Origin: Archivesica marissinica | Taxonomy: Eukaryota > Mollusca > Bivalvia > Venerida > Vesicomyidae | DNA: 64,000 nt | Assembly: GCA_014843695.1 (NCBI GenBank) | Contig: CM026394.1 | Coordinates: forward strand, 37,526,738 to 37,590,737 | Direction of reading: 5' to 3' | Shown here: one piece after another, positions 39,301-45,770 of the stretch | Layout of the letters: each line of letters opens with the position of its first letter | Numbering within the stretch: the first letter of the stretch is position 1 | Notes under the pieces: model-generated | What the model was told of the DNA's origin: nothing | Seen by the model: only the letters and a program-made list of their open reading frames with translations | Databases searched by the model: none | Position numbers and translations under genes: made by a program

Positions 39301-42300
39301 TCCTCTGGTTCTTTTACGTGCACGGTGTAAAGCACCGACACGAGACCTCGGTTTAACGTCCCATCTGAAAGACTTAATTTTATTATGGTCAGACGGGGGA
39401 TCAAACCTGCGATCCCTGGATTACCAGTCCAGCGTGTTACCACTAATAGACCCATAGGGCATGATGCTATTTGTATTTTGTCATACATTTTTATGTTCTA
39501 CTTTTAGTTTAAACTTTATTTATTTTACAACGATTGCGAAACAACTTATATTAATCATAATGCTGTTCTCGAGTGATCATTTAGTCTAATAATATGGTGT
39601 TTACACGTATGCCATAACATATATTACAACAACGAAGCAAGTTCTAACAACTTATATTAATCACTCTCGTTGACGCGGATGAAAGCATAAATGTGGTTAT
39701 TCATGTGGGAGAAACCGGAGTACCCAGAGAAAATCCACCTGTCCGATCTGGCAACCACCGTACCATCTTACATACTTCCCGGTCCGAGGATCGAACCTGG
39801 GTTGCATTGGTGAGAAGCGAGCGTGCTAACCACTACTTTTAACAGACACATATATATATACACATACATAAGCTTACCCTGGACATGCTGACAGATTTTA
39901 AATTGACATATAATGTTATTCTTATATACTTACATAAGTTTACCCTAGGCATGCTTAGAGAATGCCAGATCAACCTCAGGTTTGTCACCATCAATCGTCC
40001 TGTAAGTAAACACTATTTCTTGAATCTTTATATTAGAAAACTGTATATGAGCTTGGCTAGAGTGAAATGGCAGGGCGCTCCACAATCCTTTTACCACCCC
40101 GCCAGTTTGCCCTTTTTATATAGAGTGGTGGAACCTATGCTCGGCGTATTTTTCCATTTACATCCGTATTTAATATATTCAAATAGTTTTAACCTATTTT
40201 TGCTGACAGAGGTGAAGCATGGTTCAATAACATTCCGATGTGCATACCGGTAGCCTAATGCAACTGTCACCTGACTGGTTCAGTAGCCGAATATAAACAA
40301 CTTGTGAGAGAATTTTTTCCACCGAAATAATGCGGTTTATGAGCATTTCAGGTAGCTATCGGATTTGGAAAAAGAATAGATGTACAAATAACCAGAAAAA
40401 AAGTTTCTTGTGAGTTGTAATATTGTTAGTTATTGATGTTACTAAGTCAAAATAATATATTCAACATATACACGTGCATAAATAAAAAATGTCATGTACG
40501 CCATGCATAGGTGCCCTAAAGTCTTGAGATCCCCATAGAAACAGGTGGTGTTGCGATAGCTGTATTGAGGCGCATGGTCACGTAATGAAGCTAAAATTTT
40601 CAACAACAATTTTTTGAAAGTTGTGTTCACGACTTAGGAAAATAATAATATATGGCAAGTGCATTTAACTTTTTTTATAGGCCATGATATAGGATTTACG
40701 CCAAGCATAGGTTCCACCACTCTATATGCCTGACTCTCAATAGATGAATGCCTAACCCCTTCAGGCAAGCAGACCTATATAAACTATACATGTATAAACT
40801 AGAAATCGTCCTCAATTTCTTACCAATATGTACTGCCCTGCTGCCTCTGGTCAATCACCGTAAGTTAGCAATAGGGGCTAACACCAAAACGCACTGTCCC
40901 AACCTCATTGCGACTCAAAACGCACTGTCCCAACATCATTGCGACTCAAAACGCACTGTCCCAACCTCATTGCGACTCAAAACGCACTGTCCCAACCTCA
41001 TTGCGACTCAAAACGCACTGTCCCAGCCTCATTGCGACTCAAAACGCACTGTCCCAACCTCATGGCGACTCAAAACGCACTGTCCCAACCTCATTGCGAC
41101 TCAAAACGCACTGTCCCAACCTCATTGCGACTCAAAACGCACTGTCCCAACCTCATTGCGACTCAAAACAACTCATTGCGACTCAAATAGCACCCTGCCC
41201 CTTTATTGACCACCCTGACCCCTTTTTCCCCACTCTACATGTAAAATAAACGGTATAAACAAAATATCTTAGGCTTAAACTAAGATTAATTCTACTGAAC
41301 ATTGCTGAGGACTAAAAGTTACAATCCTGGTCAGTCATTAATACAAAGGTCTTGAATTGTGGAACAAGTTCTTACACGATTAATTTAATCATGCTCGAGA
41401 CCTAGCGGAATTCACAATGAGGGAGAGATAAGAGGCAATGTGGAAGTTGTGATAGTGGATTCGCTTCAGGTGCGTAAGAACTTGTTTCGCAATTGAGCTA
41501 AAATAAATTTGTATAAACCAATGTGGATTTAAGTGACTTGCCTAAGGACATCATGGTTCAGGTGGGGTTCAAACTGAACATCTCTAGTTTACAAGACGTG
41601 AATTTAAGTGACTTGCCTAAGGACATCATGGTTCAGGTTGGGTTCAAACTGAACATCTCTCGTTTACAAGATGTGAATTTAAGTGACTTGCCTAAGGACA
41701 TCATGGTTCAGGTTGGGTTCAAATGTAACATCTCTCGTTTACAAGACAGAAACTCTATCACTTACAGCACAGAGGCTACAGGCCAGTTCAGATACAAATG
41801 CATGCTGTAGCTCATCTTTCACAACTACCGTGAGTTAGCATTTTAAAATGTAGTTTTTCTAATGTGTTGTGGCTGTAATCGACACATTTGTGCTAGGCTT
41901 CGGTCTATTACAGTATCGTCATATTAATTTCTAACTTTTAGGTACAAGTGGTGAGGCCGGATACACTACACAATACTAGTTCATATACGAAAGGTCCGGA
42001 GTTCGAGCCCCTGCTGGAGCCGCTACGATTGTGCTCTTAGGCAAGGCATTTAAATTCCATGTTGCCTCTTCTTTCTCCCTTGTTGCGATGGATTCCATCA
42101 GGAATGAGGTCTAGTGAAAGATTAATATAAGTTGTAAGAACTTGTTTCGCATTTAATAAATGCAACATCAAACTAGTTTACCTCTCTCTCCATTGTTCCC
42201 CTTTGTGTCTTCTACTGCATCCATTTTATCTATCAACTTTTCACCAGGCCGCATCTTCATTTGGCTGTTAAAAACATTAAGTTACATATATTATTATAAA

Positions 42301-43575
42301 TTAATCAATCTAGAAGGCGTGGATGAGTGTATAATATTGACCCTTGTGTGGGAATAAGCCGCAATACACAAGCTGGGTTTCGGATCCAATTTGCATTGGT
42401 TAGAAACTTTTATGGAAGTGGTGGTAGTGCAGTGGTAGCGTGTTCGCTTCAGACATGCTAGACCCGGCGTTTGTGACCAGCTGCAATGATTGTGCTATCT
42501 TCCAATTCTGTCAAATGCCAGATGTGGAGCTAGATAGTGCACTTACTTCAACATTGGCTCTCTCTTTCTTGGTGGGTTACAACGGTACTGAGCCTCAGTG
42601 GTTGAGTGGTCTAGCATTCCATTGCTGTAACTATCTATCTTCCCCTCTATCTATCTTCCATTAATGTCAAACCCCTCGCGGGGACGTAGACATGTTTTAG
42701 TCTGAGCCAATAATTCATTCGAATTTCTTTTGTGAAGACTGCGCAGAAAGTATGAGAGAATCTCACTTGTTGACTTCAAACAGCTAAATGATATGCACAA
42801 CGGTAAGACAATATATTTTAAATGTTCTAAATATCTGTATTAATGATTATTCTTAACACCGATGCACACATTTATAACTGTTCATGTCCGGAAAGCTTCA
42901 AAATATTGGTCAGAAATCCCGCCATCGGATCAGGGCGGAAAGTGCTATGCGAAAATGAGCTTTAACGATAAGACCTCGAAATAACAGAAACATTTTTTTT
43001 ATGTAGAGATCTTACTTATCAGTGTTTATAGGACTAGTGACCAAGCAATTTAATCTGTGCAAGCACAGGCACAATTATGTTTTGACCTATGGTCATATAG
43101 TAAGTAACAGAGTAATGTTTACAGTAAAAGTTTTGTGTCTTGTGATTGTATGGGCAAGTTTACATTTGACTCTATCTATCTTCCTCTAATGTGGAACCCC
43201 TCGCAGGGATGTAGACAGGTTATGTATGTATGTATGTTCCTTTAATGTCAAACCCCTCGCGGGGACTTAGACATGTTTTCCTGGGCAGGCTTAGCCGACC
43301 TAAGCGATTAACCAGTACTAAGCAATGTGTGTGAGGTGCCTTGCTCAATGACACTACATACGTGGCCTGACCGAGTATCGAACCATCGACCGTTCGATTC
43401 CAAATCCGACGCACTACCACTGCCCTGGGCCACGGGCGCCACACAGGTTACTCGATGTCTTAAAAAATTAGAAACATTATAAATTTATATCCGTCTGTCA
43501 CTACATAAAGTGAACTTACTTTGGACTGATGTCAAATCGAACATCCCTGTCTTCCCAAAGTCCTTCAGAACTCAT
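9209..43575 (-). CDS. BBS5: BBS5, BBSome subunit (complete gene, 12 coding exons)
   Basis: Bardet-Biedl syndrome 5 protein is a subunit of the BBSome, the coat complex that moves membrane proteins in and out of cilia; its PH-like domains bind phosphoinositides. The coding exons, in order, are 43520-43575, 42182-42264, 39934-39999, 36849-36898, 35106-35186, 33710-33756, 32473-32608, 22991-23086, 20373-20435, 14944-15078, 11642-11725 and 9209-9334. All introns are GT-AG, all phases join, and the sum is 1,023 bp (340 aa plus stop), close to the vertebrate length. Two DM16-type PH motifs are visible: residues about 47-74 ([10 protein letters not shown]) and 174-203 ([13 protein letters not shown]). 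The C-terminus [15 protein letters not shown] is the BBS5 signature. I read no stop or frameshift in the exons. The introns are filled with minisatellites and SINEs. Gene identity is by recognition of the family; the splice model is by reading the sequence. Confidence 0.95.
9345..11630 (+). repeat. 40-bp minisatellite filling BBS5 intron 11 (about 57 copies)
   Basis: Unit core ATTTGTGTAAACATTATTTT plus CTTTCATTACCAGTATATAG. Variants (ATTAACTGTATATAG, AATTTATATAG) form higher-order blocks to the left; a homogeneous CCAG block lies to the right. It occupies nearly all of the 2.3-kb intron. Confidence 0.95.
11642..11725 (-). CDS. BBS5: BBS5 exon 11
   Basis: 84 bp (28 codons) between TTACCAG and GTAAGT. 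It encodes [19 protein letters not shown] and then QSDAFA. The 40-bp minisatellite of intron 11 begins about 15 bp past the donor. Confidence 0.93.
11764..11945. repeat. dispersed element X, copy 1
   Basis: TTCTAGAGCGGAATGGCAGG followed by CCACCCTGCC, and the segment CATACATATATAACTTAGAA (reverse of 24325-24345), match the elements at 24140-24690 and 40055-41245. Confidence 0.55.
11945..14385 (-). repeat. 195-bp satellite derived from SINE A (about 12.5 copies)
   Basis: The period is 195 bp (the TGTTAATG junction is at 12131, 12326, 12521 and so on). Each unit is the body and tail of SINE A in reverse: hairpin tail, TGGAGGATAGTGCATGATAC, ACACGGTGTAAAGCACCGAC and CATCTGAAAGACTGTTAAT. The tRNA head is absent. 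Copies look almost identical, so the array is recent or homogenised. It lies in BBS5 intron 10. Confidence 0.93.
14513..14672 (-). repeat. SINE A copy, truncated
   Basis: Tail and body present (GGTTGCCTATATGAGCGACG to GTAAAGCACCGACACAAGAC); head missing. It lies beside the SINE A satellite and may be its diverged parent or edge. Confidence 0.8.
14679..14935 (+). repeat. dispersed repeat Y copy 1 with a short tandem array
   Basis: TTTAGGTTAATATACTATTA through CATAGATATTACTGGGACTT matches 38272-38385. It is followed by four units containing CAATGGGTATGGTGTTTTAT. It ends just outside the exon 10 donor. Confidence 0.75.
14944..15078 (-). CDS. BBS5: BBS5 exon 10
   Basis: 135 bp (45 codons) between TTTCAG and GTAAGC. 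It encodes [18 protein letters not shown] through [18 protein letters not shown]. Confidence 0.95.
15340..18635 (+). repeat. 18-bp minisatellite in BBS5 intron 9 (about 183 copies)
   Basis: Unit CACAAAGTATGACATCNT with single-base variants (GTC/ATC/CTC, GAC/GAG). Since 18 is divisible by three and the unit lacks stops in several frames, open frames over 1,000 codons appear on both strands. They are artefacts, since the BBS5 exons flank the array. Confidence 0.96.
18771..18950 (-). mobile_element. MITE P copy 2 (full length)
   Basis: Ends CAGTGCAACCTGTGTTAGTG and GACAGGTTTGACTG, flanked by TA. About 180 bp, with internal GGCTGCTTAA repeats. It is part of the right copy of the composite TCTG element. 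Confidence 0.75.
18771..19405 (-). repeat. composite TCTG repeat element, right copy of an inverted pair
   Basis: Reverse complement of 5008-5965: the same MITE with the same flank (GTATTAGTATGCATAGACC), the same unique segment, the TTTAGTTTAAAC unit with a short TCTG run, and the same outer flank CCTACAACCATACGTCTCAA. Confidence 0.8.
19458..19575 (+). repeat. composite TCTG element, third partial copy
   Basis: TTTAGTTTAAACAATATTTT to AAGTTACATAGTAACTTATT in direct orientation, so it is inverted relative to its neighbour and could fold back on it. Confidence 0.7.
19703..19925 (-). repeat. SINE B copy 5
   Basis: Tail TAGCTTGATTGCGAAACAAG on the left and tRNA-like head with B box (reverse GAACTCCGGAGC) on the right. 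Confidence 0.82.
19963..20252 (+). repeat. SINE A copy 7
   Basis: Head GTAGTCCAGAGGTAACACGC, B box AGTTCGATCCCC, full body, hairpin tail and CA-rich end. It lies in intron 9 just downstream of the exon 9 donor (sense direction). Confidence 0.87.
20373..20435 (-). CDS. BBS5: BBS5 exon 9
   Basis: 63 bp (21 codons) between TTTCAG and GTTTGT. It encodes [20 protein letters not shown] 500-bp pyrimidine-rich (sense strand) 11-bp array starts within about 15 bp of its acceptor. Confidence 0.94.
20447..20945 (+). repeat. 11-bp minisatellite abutting the exon 9 splice acceptor
   Basis: Units GAGATGAAAAG, GAGATGTAATG and GAGATGAAATG alternate irregularly. On the BBS5 sense strand they read as a C/T-rich tract about 500 bases long that ends at the 3' splice site of exon 9. 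Confidence 0.93.
21237..22435 (+). repeat. 33-bp minisatellite in BBS5 intron 8 (about 35 copies)
   Basis: Unit core AAGTCCATGTCAGTTACTTG and GTGTTGAATGCAC with CA/CC, GTT/GGT and GC/GG variants. Three units are interrupted by GGGTTAATATCATGCACC. Open frames over it are artefacts. Confidence 0.95.
22541..22757 (-). repeat. SINE B copy 6
   Basis: Tail TAGCTCGATTGCGAAACAAG on the left; body (TTGCCTAAGGG) and head with reversed B box on the right. Confidence 0.82.
22991..23086 (-). CDS. BBS5: BBS5 exon 8
   Basis: 96 bp (32 codons) between TTTCAG and GTAAGT. It encodes [20 protein letters not shown] and then [11 protein letters not shown], the second DM16 motif. Confidence 0.95.
23430..23682 (-). 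repeat. SINE C copy 4
   Basis: Left end TTACGCCTGCATCAGCAC; right end the reversed tRNA-like head (GTGACCATAACCACTCAACC). Confidence 0.82.
23756..23936 (+). mobile_element. MITE P copy 3 (full length)
   Basis: Starts CAGTCAAACCTGTCTTAAGC and ends ACACAGGTTTGACAGTA; about 180 bp, flanked by TA. Confidence 0.78.
24140..24690. repeat. dispersed element X copy 2, with internal 21-bp array
   Basis: Outer parts (TTCTAGAGTGGTAAAATGGG; AATTACGGTGATTGATCAAA; the end CCGCTCTAGAAAAAA) match 11764-11945 and 40055-41245. The centre (24366-24665) is about 14 copies of TTGGGCAAAAGGGCGGGGCT-like units, different from the array in the 40-kb copy. Confidence 0.75.
25585..25830 (+). repeat. AT-rich short tandem repeat (TTTACATATTACA type)
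   Basis: Irregular 12-13 bp units of TTTACATATTA(C/T)A, immediately next to the 28-bp array. Confidence 0.85.
25868..30820 (+). repeat. 28-bp minisatellite in BBS5 intron 7 (about 177 copies)
   Basis: Unit: ACACCATGAGTACAGTACT, then (T/A)CCAG, then (CA/GG)AT. Only two sites vary commonly (CA or GG, T or A). AGTACAGTACT is an odd-centred palindrome. A few units carry AAACC for ACACC (30140-30395), and there are small indels at 27414 and 29298. Open frames across it are artefacts. Confidence 0.96.
31090..31350 (-). repeat. SINE C copy 5
   Basis: TATTTCGGGTTTTATGCCTG on the left; reversed B box GGCTCGAACCCG and A box (CCACTCGACCACGGAGG) on the right. Confidence 0.84.
31410..31560 (+). repeat. 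short tandem repeat (GTTGTATAAATG/GCAGATAT)
   Basis: Irregular units of about 19 bp around ATATGTTGCATAAATGCAG and AATTTATGTGGATAT. Confidence 0.7.
31895..32128 (-). repeat. SINE B copy 7
   Basis: Tail TAGCTCGATTGCGAAACAAG, body and head in reverse. A lone tail fragment of the same family lies at 31733-31763. Confidence 0.8.
32220..32452 (+). repeat. SINE B copy 8 (best copy)
   Basis: Head GTCGTGATAGTGCAGTGGAT, B box GAGTTCAAGCCCC, full body, tail AATCGAGCTAAAATAAATTT. It ends about 20 bp from the exon 7 donor. Confidence 0.88.
32473..32608 (-). CDS. BBS5: BBS5 exon 7
   Basis: 136 bp between CTACAG and GTTAGT. It encodes [20 protein letters not shown] through [18 protein letters not shown], the linker and the start of the second PH-like domain. 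Confidence 0.95.
32703..32925 (-). repeat. SINE B copy 9
   Basis: Full reverse copy close upstream of exon 7 and inverted relative to copies 8 and 10, so the pre-mRNA could form long hairpins around exon 7. Confidence 0.86.
32932..33128 (+). repeat. SINE B copy 10 with internal duplication
   Basis: Body segment AATTAAATTCCACATCGCCT occurs twice in tandem (about 32967 and 33002), then the normal tail. Confidence 0.8.
33143..33730 (+). repeat. 39-bp minisatellite carrying BBS5 exon 6 splice donor copies
   Basis: Units (38-41 bp) contain AACACTCACCTATGCACTGA and TGTATTGAAACTGTG. On the sense strand each newer unit is the last 16 bases of exon 6 plus the GTGAGT donor. About eight intact donor copies lie between 33405 and 33710; units further left are diverged. 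Confidence 0.92.
33710..33756 (-). CDS. BBS5: BBS5 exon 6
   Basis: 47 bp between TTTCAG and GTGAGT. It encodes [15 protein letters not shown] plus AG, which completes an Arg codon with the first G of exon 7. Its last 16 bases and donor are repeated many times downstream in the intron. Confidence 0.93.
33808..34155 (+). repeat. 81-bp tandem repeat, 4-5 copies
   Basis: Unit begins TTTCTGTAATAAATGGACTC and includes GTATAGTGAGGTGTGTGGAG. Small deletions occur in the third unit. Confidence 0.9.
34225..34437 (-). repeat. SINE E copy (tRNA-like head)
   Basis: The right end reversed reads CTGTTGCCTAGTGGTTACGG with B box AGGTTCGAATCTT. Only one copy is recognised in the window. Confidence 0.55.
34484..34660 (+). 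repeat. SINE F copy 3
   Basis: Head CACCGTGGTTAGCATGCTCG, B box GGGTTTGATCCTC, and the TATGTGAGCTGGTTGGTGAT body. Confidence 0.7.
34668..34895 (+). repeat. 36-bp tandem repeat, 6 copies
   Basis: Unit core AAAATATATCATGGAATTTC and ATTAGAATTGCGTCGT, in BBS5 intron 5. Unit 36 is divisible by three and open, giving a spurious reading frame. Confidence 0.92.
35106..35186 (-). CDS. BBS5: BBS5 exon 5
   Basis: 81 bp (27 codons) between TTTCAG and GTAACA. It encodes [20 protein letters not shown] and then EFIFTNL, a highly conserved BBS5 segment. Confidence 0.94.
35308..35597 (-). repeat. SINE A copy 8
   Basis: Complete reverse copy with paired acceptor-like arms and the hairpin tail. Confidence 0.88.
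36063..36592 (-). repeat. SINE C copy 7, split by a nested insertion
   Basis: 36063-36180 and 36445-36592 are the two parts of one SINE C. They are separated by another SINE C, with the 12-bp duplication CCTCTGTAAGAA on both sides. Confidence 0.75.
36182..36438 (-). repeat. SINE C copy 6 (nested inside copy 7)
   Basis: TATTTCGGGTTTTACGTCTG at the left; tRNA-like head (CCACTCGACCACGGAGG reversed) at the right. Full length. Confidence 0.84.
36660..36885 (+). repeat. 65-bp tandem duplication of exon 4 end plus donor
   Basis: Three copies of a unit with ATGGAAGTAAGATGACTTAC and GGATTGAG. On the sense strand these are CTCAATCC|GTAAGT copies. Only the right-most, at 36849, belongs to the coding exon. 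Confidence 0.85.
36849..36898 (-). CDS. BBS5: BBS5 exon 4
   Basis: 50 bp between TTGCAG and GTAAGT. It encodes [16 protein letters not shown]. Its 3' half and donor are tandemly duplicated downstream in the intron (see 36660-36885). Confidence 0.92.
36956..37870 (+). repeat. 21-bp minisatellite in BBS5 intron 3 (about 43 copies)
   Basis: Unit CCAAGGGTGACATTCACCCA with CACC/CAAC and ATT/ATC variants and indels. Frames across it are artefacts. Confidence 0.94.
38272..38815 (+). repeat. dispersed repeat Y copy 2 with a 65-bp array
   Basis: 38272-38385 matches 14679-14795. It is followed by six units carrying TATGTGGTATTGGTAATGGC and CTTCTATGAGGGAAAGG. Confidence 0.8.
39177..39447 (-). repeat. 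SINE A copy 9 (5' truncated head)
   Basis: Tail, body, B box and most of the head (CCAGCGTGTTACCACT). Confidence 0.85.
39632..39835 (-). repeat. SINE F copy 4
   Basis: Reverse copy. B box reversed GATCGAACCTGGGT; body CACGTGAGAA-like region (TCATGTGGGAGAAACC). Confidence 0.7.
39870..39960 (+). repeat. duplicated exon 3 end with donor-like site
   Basis: ACATAAGCTTACCCTGGACA (39870 region) and ACATAAGTTTACCCTAGGCA (39933 region) are two copies about 62 bp apart. The right one is the true exon 3 end. Confidence 0.7.
39934..39999 (-). CDS. BBS5: BBS5 exon 3
   Basis: 66 bp between CTTACAG and GTAAGT. It encodes [21 protein letters not shown] nearer GT (GTAAAC, inside the exon) would drop the conserved VNL; the GTAAGT donor restores it and joins exon 4 in phase (T|CA). 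Confidence 0.9.
40055..41245. repeat. dispersed element X copy 3, interrupted by a MITE, with a 31-bp array
   Basis: CTAGAGTGAAATGGCAGGGC at the left, CAATATGTACTGCCCTG and GTCAATCACCGTAAGTTAGC (reverse of 24262-24310), then the array at 40886-41190 (CGCACTGTCCCAACCTCATT; about 10 copies). Confidence 0.72.
40122..40723. mobile_element. MITE T, about 600 bp with roughly 30-bp terminal inverted repeats
   Basis: Left end TAGAGTGGTGGAACCTATGC and right end GCATAGGTTCCACCACTCTA are inverted repeats that continue inward (TCGGCGTATT / ATTTACGCCA) with few mismatches. A TA-type target site is plausible. There is no coding capacity, and it is inserted in element X. Confidence 0.82.
41340..41515 (-). 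repeat. degenerate SINE B fragments
   Basis: GTGGAACAAGTTCTTACACG, CTCGAGACC and ATGAGGGAGAGATAAGAGGC in reverse, then a short forward head/tail join (GATTCGCTTCAGGTGCG to AATTGAGCTAAAATAAATTT). Confidence 0.6.
41523..41750 (+). repeat. 75-bp tandem repeat derived from SINE B, 3 copies
   Basis: Unit AATTTAAGTGACTTGCCTAA ... GGTTCAGGTTGGGTTCAAAC ... matches reversed SINE B (AATTTAAATGCCTTGCCTAA). The period is divisible by three, hence a spurious frame. Confidence 0.82.
41975..42153 (+). repeat. SINE B copy 11
   Basis: GAAAGGTCCGGAGTTCGAGC to ATAAGTTGTAAGAACTTG; it lies about 30 bp from the exon 2 donor. Confidence 0.8.
42182..42264 (-). CDS. BBS5: BBS5 exon 2
   Basis: 83 bp between an AACAG acceptor and a GTAAAC donor. 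It encodes [13 protein letters not shown] and then [12 protein letters not shown], the conserved start of the first PH-like domain. Phase joins exon 1 (AA|C) and exon 3 (G|GA). Confidence 0.93.
43226..43441 (-). repeat. SINE D copy 1 (tRNA-like head)
   Basis: The right end reversed reads GGGCAGTGGTAGTGCGTCGG with B box ATGGTTCGATACTCGG. The left end TCAAACCCCTCGCGGGGACT has a CCCCGCGAGGGG-type hairpin. Related fragments are at 42661-42700 and 43175-43215. Confidence 0.75.
43520..43575 (-). CDS. BBS5: BBS5 exon 1 (start codon)
   Basis: The exon starts with ATG at 43575 and encodes [18 protein letters not shown] plus two bases, then a strong GTAAGT donor. WEDRDVRFD is the conserved BBS5 N-terminus, which fixes the start. 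Confidence 0.93.
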
Positions 43576-44492
43576 TCTGCTAATATTTTCTTGCCTGTCA
43601 AAAAATGCTGTTTTCCTTAGCAATGGCCGCTTATATCATTACAATGTTTGCGATCATCACGGAGAAATAAAAATTACAATATCAAGGCCAGACACCGCTA
43701 ATGAAATCGCAATTAATGGGCCTTACAATTCAAAGCCATATTTTTCATCATATTTACAATTGAATCCAGAAATGGCGTTTCAGACTCCTTTTAATTCGCA
43801 CTAAAGGCACGTTAAAAACCCTACGCTCAGCTGAATGTACCATGGGTATACCGGATTTCGGCCCCCTACGATTTGAATAATTAACTAATAAGTTTATTTA
43901 AAGTCGCCACCGCATTTGGGCGACTGAGTTTTCTAAGAAAATTAAAATACCCATTATCTAAAAGTGATGGTTTTGCCTATCGCAATTATTATAACTAGAT
44001 GCTTAGTGGGCTATGAGTGCTGCTGTAATCTCAATGTGTGTTCGGTTTTCATATCTCCAACTGTCGCTTACACACGAATTTGTGCCAGCGACAGTCGGGG
44101 GGTAGACCGAGTGAATACAATACCCAGTGCACGTATACTTCTAAGATGTCTAAGATTGCATATATATAAAAATAAGTTTACCATTTGTGGATGAGAGTGG
44201 CCGGGAATATACAGTATGTATATGGAATACGAAAGGAAGATAGTGTTAATGTTGATACAAGATTTGTGAATACCTTCTAGTCAATCCCTTTTATAGGAGA
44301 TGACGCAATGTTACTGTGTAAAGTGATCATTCTTGCATTTAACATACGTCGCTTGACTAATCTCAATATTGCATAACATCTTTTAAAAGAAAACCACAAT
44401 TTCACTAGCATGTGAATTCAACACGTCAAAAACAGGACCCAAGTTTCGGACACAAATAAAATTTCATGTACCAGAAATGTGTTTTCTGTATA

Positions 44493-44643
44493 TATGTTCC
44501 ATTAATGTCAAAACCCTTGCGGGGACCTAGACATGTTTTCATGGGTAGGCTTAGCCGACCTAAGTTGTTAACCAGTACTAAGCAATGTGTGTGAGGTGCC
44601 TTGCTCAATGACACTACATACATGGCCTGACCAAGTATTTTTT
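44493..44643 (-). repeat. SINE D copy 2 (head truncated)
   Basis: Matches the left 150 bp of the copy at 43226 (TTAGCCGACCTAAG, GTGCCTTGCTCAATGACACT). Confidence 0.75.
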
Positions 44644-44876
44644 TTACGTTTTCCGGTATTAGGCTATCACATGATTGACACGTGACCTTGTAAAGCCACG
44701 CATTAGACTTCTAAACAACTATATCTTTATGGAATGGCTTTCTATGGTACACATGAGACTAATAAAATATCACCATTTACATATTTTCGAAATAAAAAAT
44801 GCGAATATTGATCAGCTATTGCTCATTTTCGTGTTTGGCAGTTTACCATATAATCCAGGTACCTGCTACTGGCAGC

Positions 44877-45163
44877 ACAGACGGATCTGTAGTTCAGTTG
44901 TAACACACTGGACTGGTAATCCAGGGATCGCAGGTTCGATCCCCCGTCTGACCCTAATAAAATTAACAGTCTTTCAGATGGGACGTTAAACCGAGGTCTC
45001 GTGTCGGTACTGTACACCGTGCACACAAAAGACCCAGAGGAGATGAACTGTGTCTCTGTATCATTGCACTATCCTCCAACATCTAAAATGACTAATCTCT
45101 TCAGGAGGTGTCGCTCATATGGGCAACCGGTAGCGACGATAAATAAACGTAAAACACACACAC
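44877..45163 (+). repeat. SINE A copy 10
   Basis: Head GTAGTTCAGTTGTAACACAC, B box GGTTCGATCCCC, full body, hairpin tail and CA run. Confidence 0.88.
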
Positions 45164-45214
45164 TACTGACAGCGATGGCGTCATTTGCAAATAAATTCGA
45201 AAACGGGTGGTGCA

Positions 45215-45770
45215 CGGATATAGGACGATAGTTGAGTAGTGCATGTTCCACTGTGCACGAAAATAGGACGATAGTTGAGTAGTGCATGTTCCACTGTGCA
45301 CGGAAATAGGACGATAGTTGAGTAGTGTATGTTCCACTGTGCACGGAAATAGGACGATAGTTGAGTAGTGTATGTTCCACTGTGCACGGAAATAGGACGA
45401 TAGTTGAGTAGTGCATGTTCCACTGTGCACGAAAATAGGACGATAGTTGAGTAGTGCATGTTCCACTGTGCACGGAAATAGGACGATAGTTGAGTAGTGT
45501 ATGTTCCACTGTGCACGGAAATAGGACGATAGTTGAGTAGTCATGTTCCACTGTGCACGGAAATAGGACGATAGTTGAGTAGTGCATGTTCCACTGTGCA
45601 CGGAAATAGGACGATAGTTGAGTAGTGTATGTTCCACTGTGCACGGAAATAGGACGATAGTTGAGTAGTGTATGTTCCACTGTGCACGGCAATAGGACGA
45701 TAGTTGAGTAGTGTATGTTCCACTGTGCACGGCAATAGGACAATAGTTGAGTAGTGTATGTTCCACTGAC
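45215..45770 (+). repeat. 43-bp minisatellite, about 13 copies
   Basis: Unit core AGGACGATAGTTGAGTAGTG and TTCCACTGTGCACGGAAAT. It starts 50 bp past the SINE A copy. Confidence 0.94.

Noticed and set aside
40748..41249. Protein with [12 protein letters not shown] repeats
   Set aside because: 31-bp array within element X; period out of frame, so the frames drift through all three readings of the same unit.
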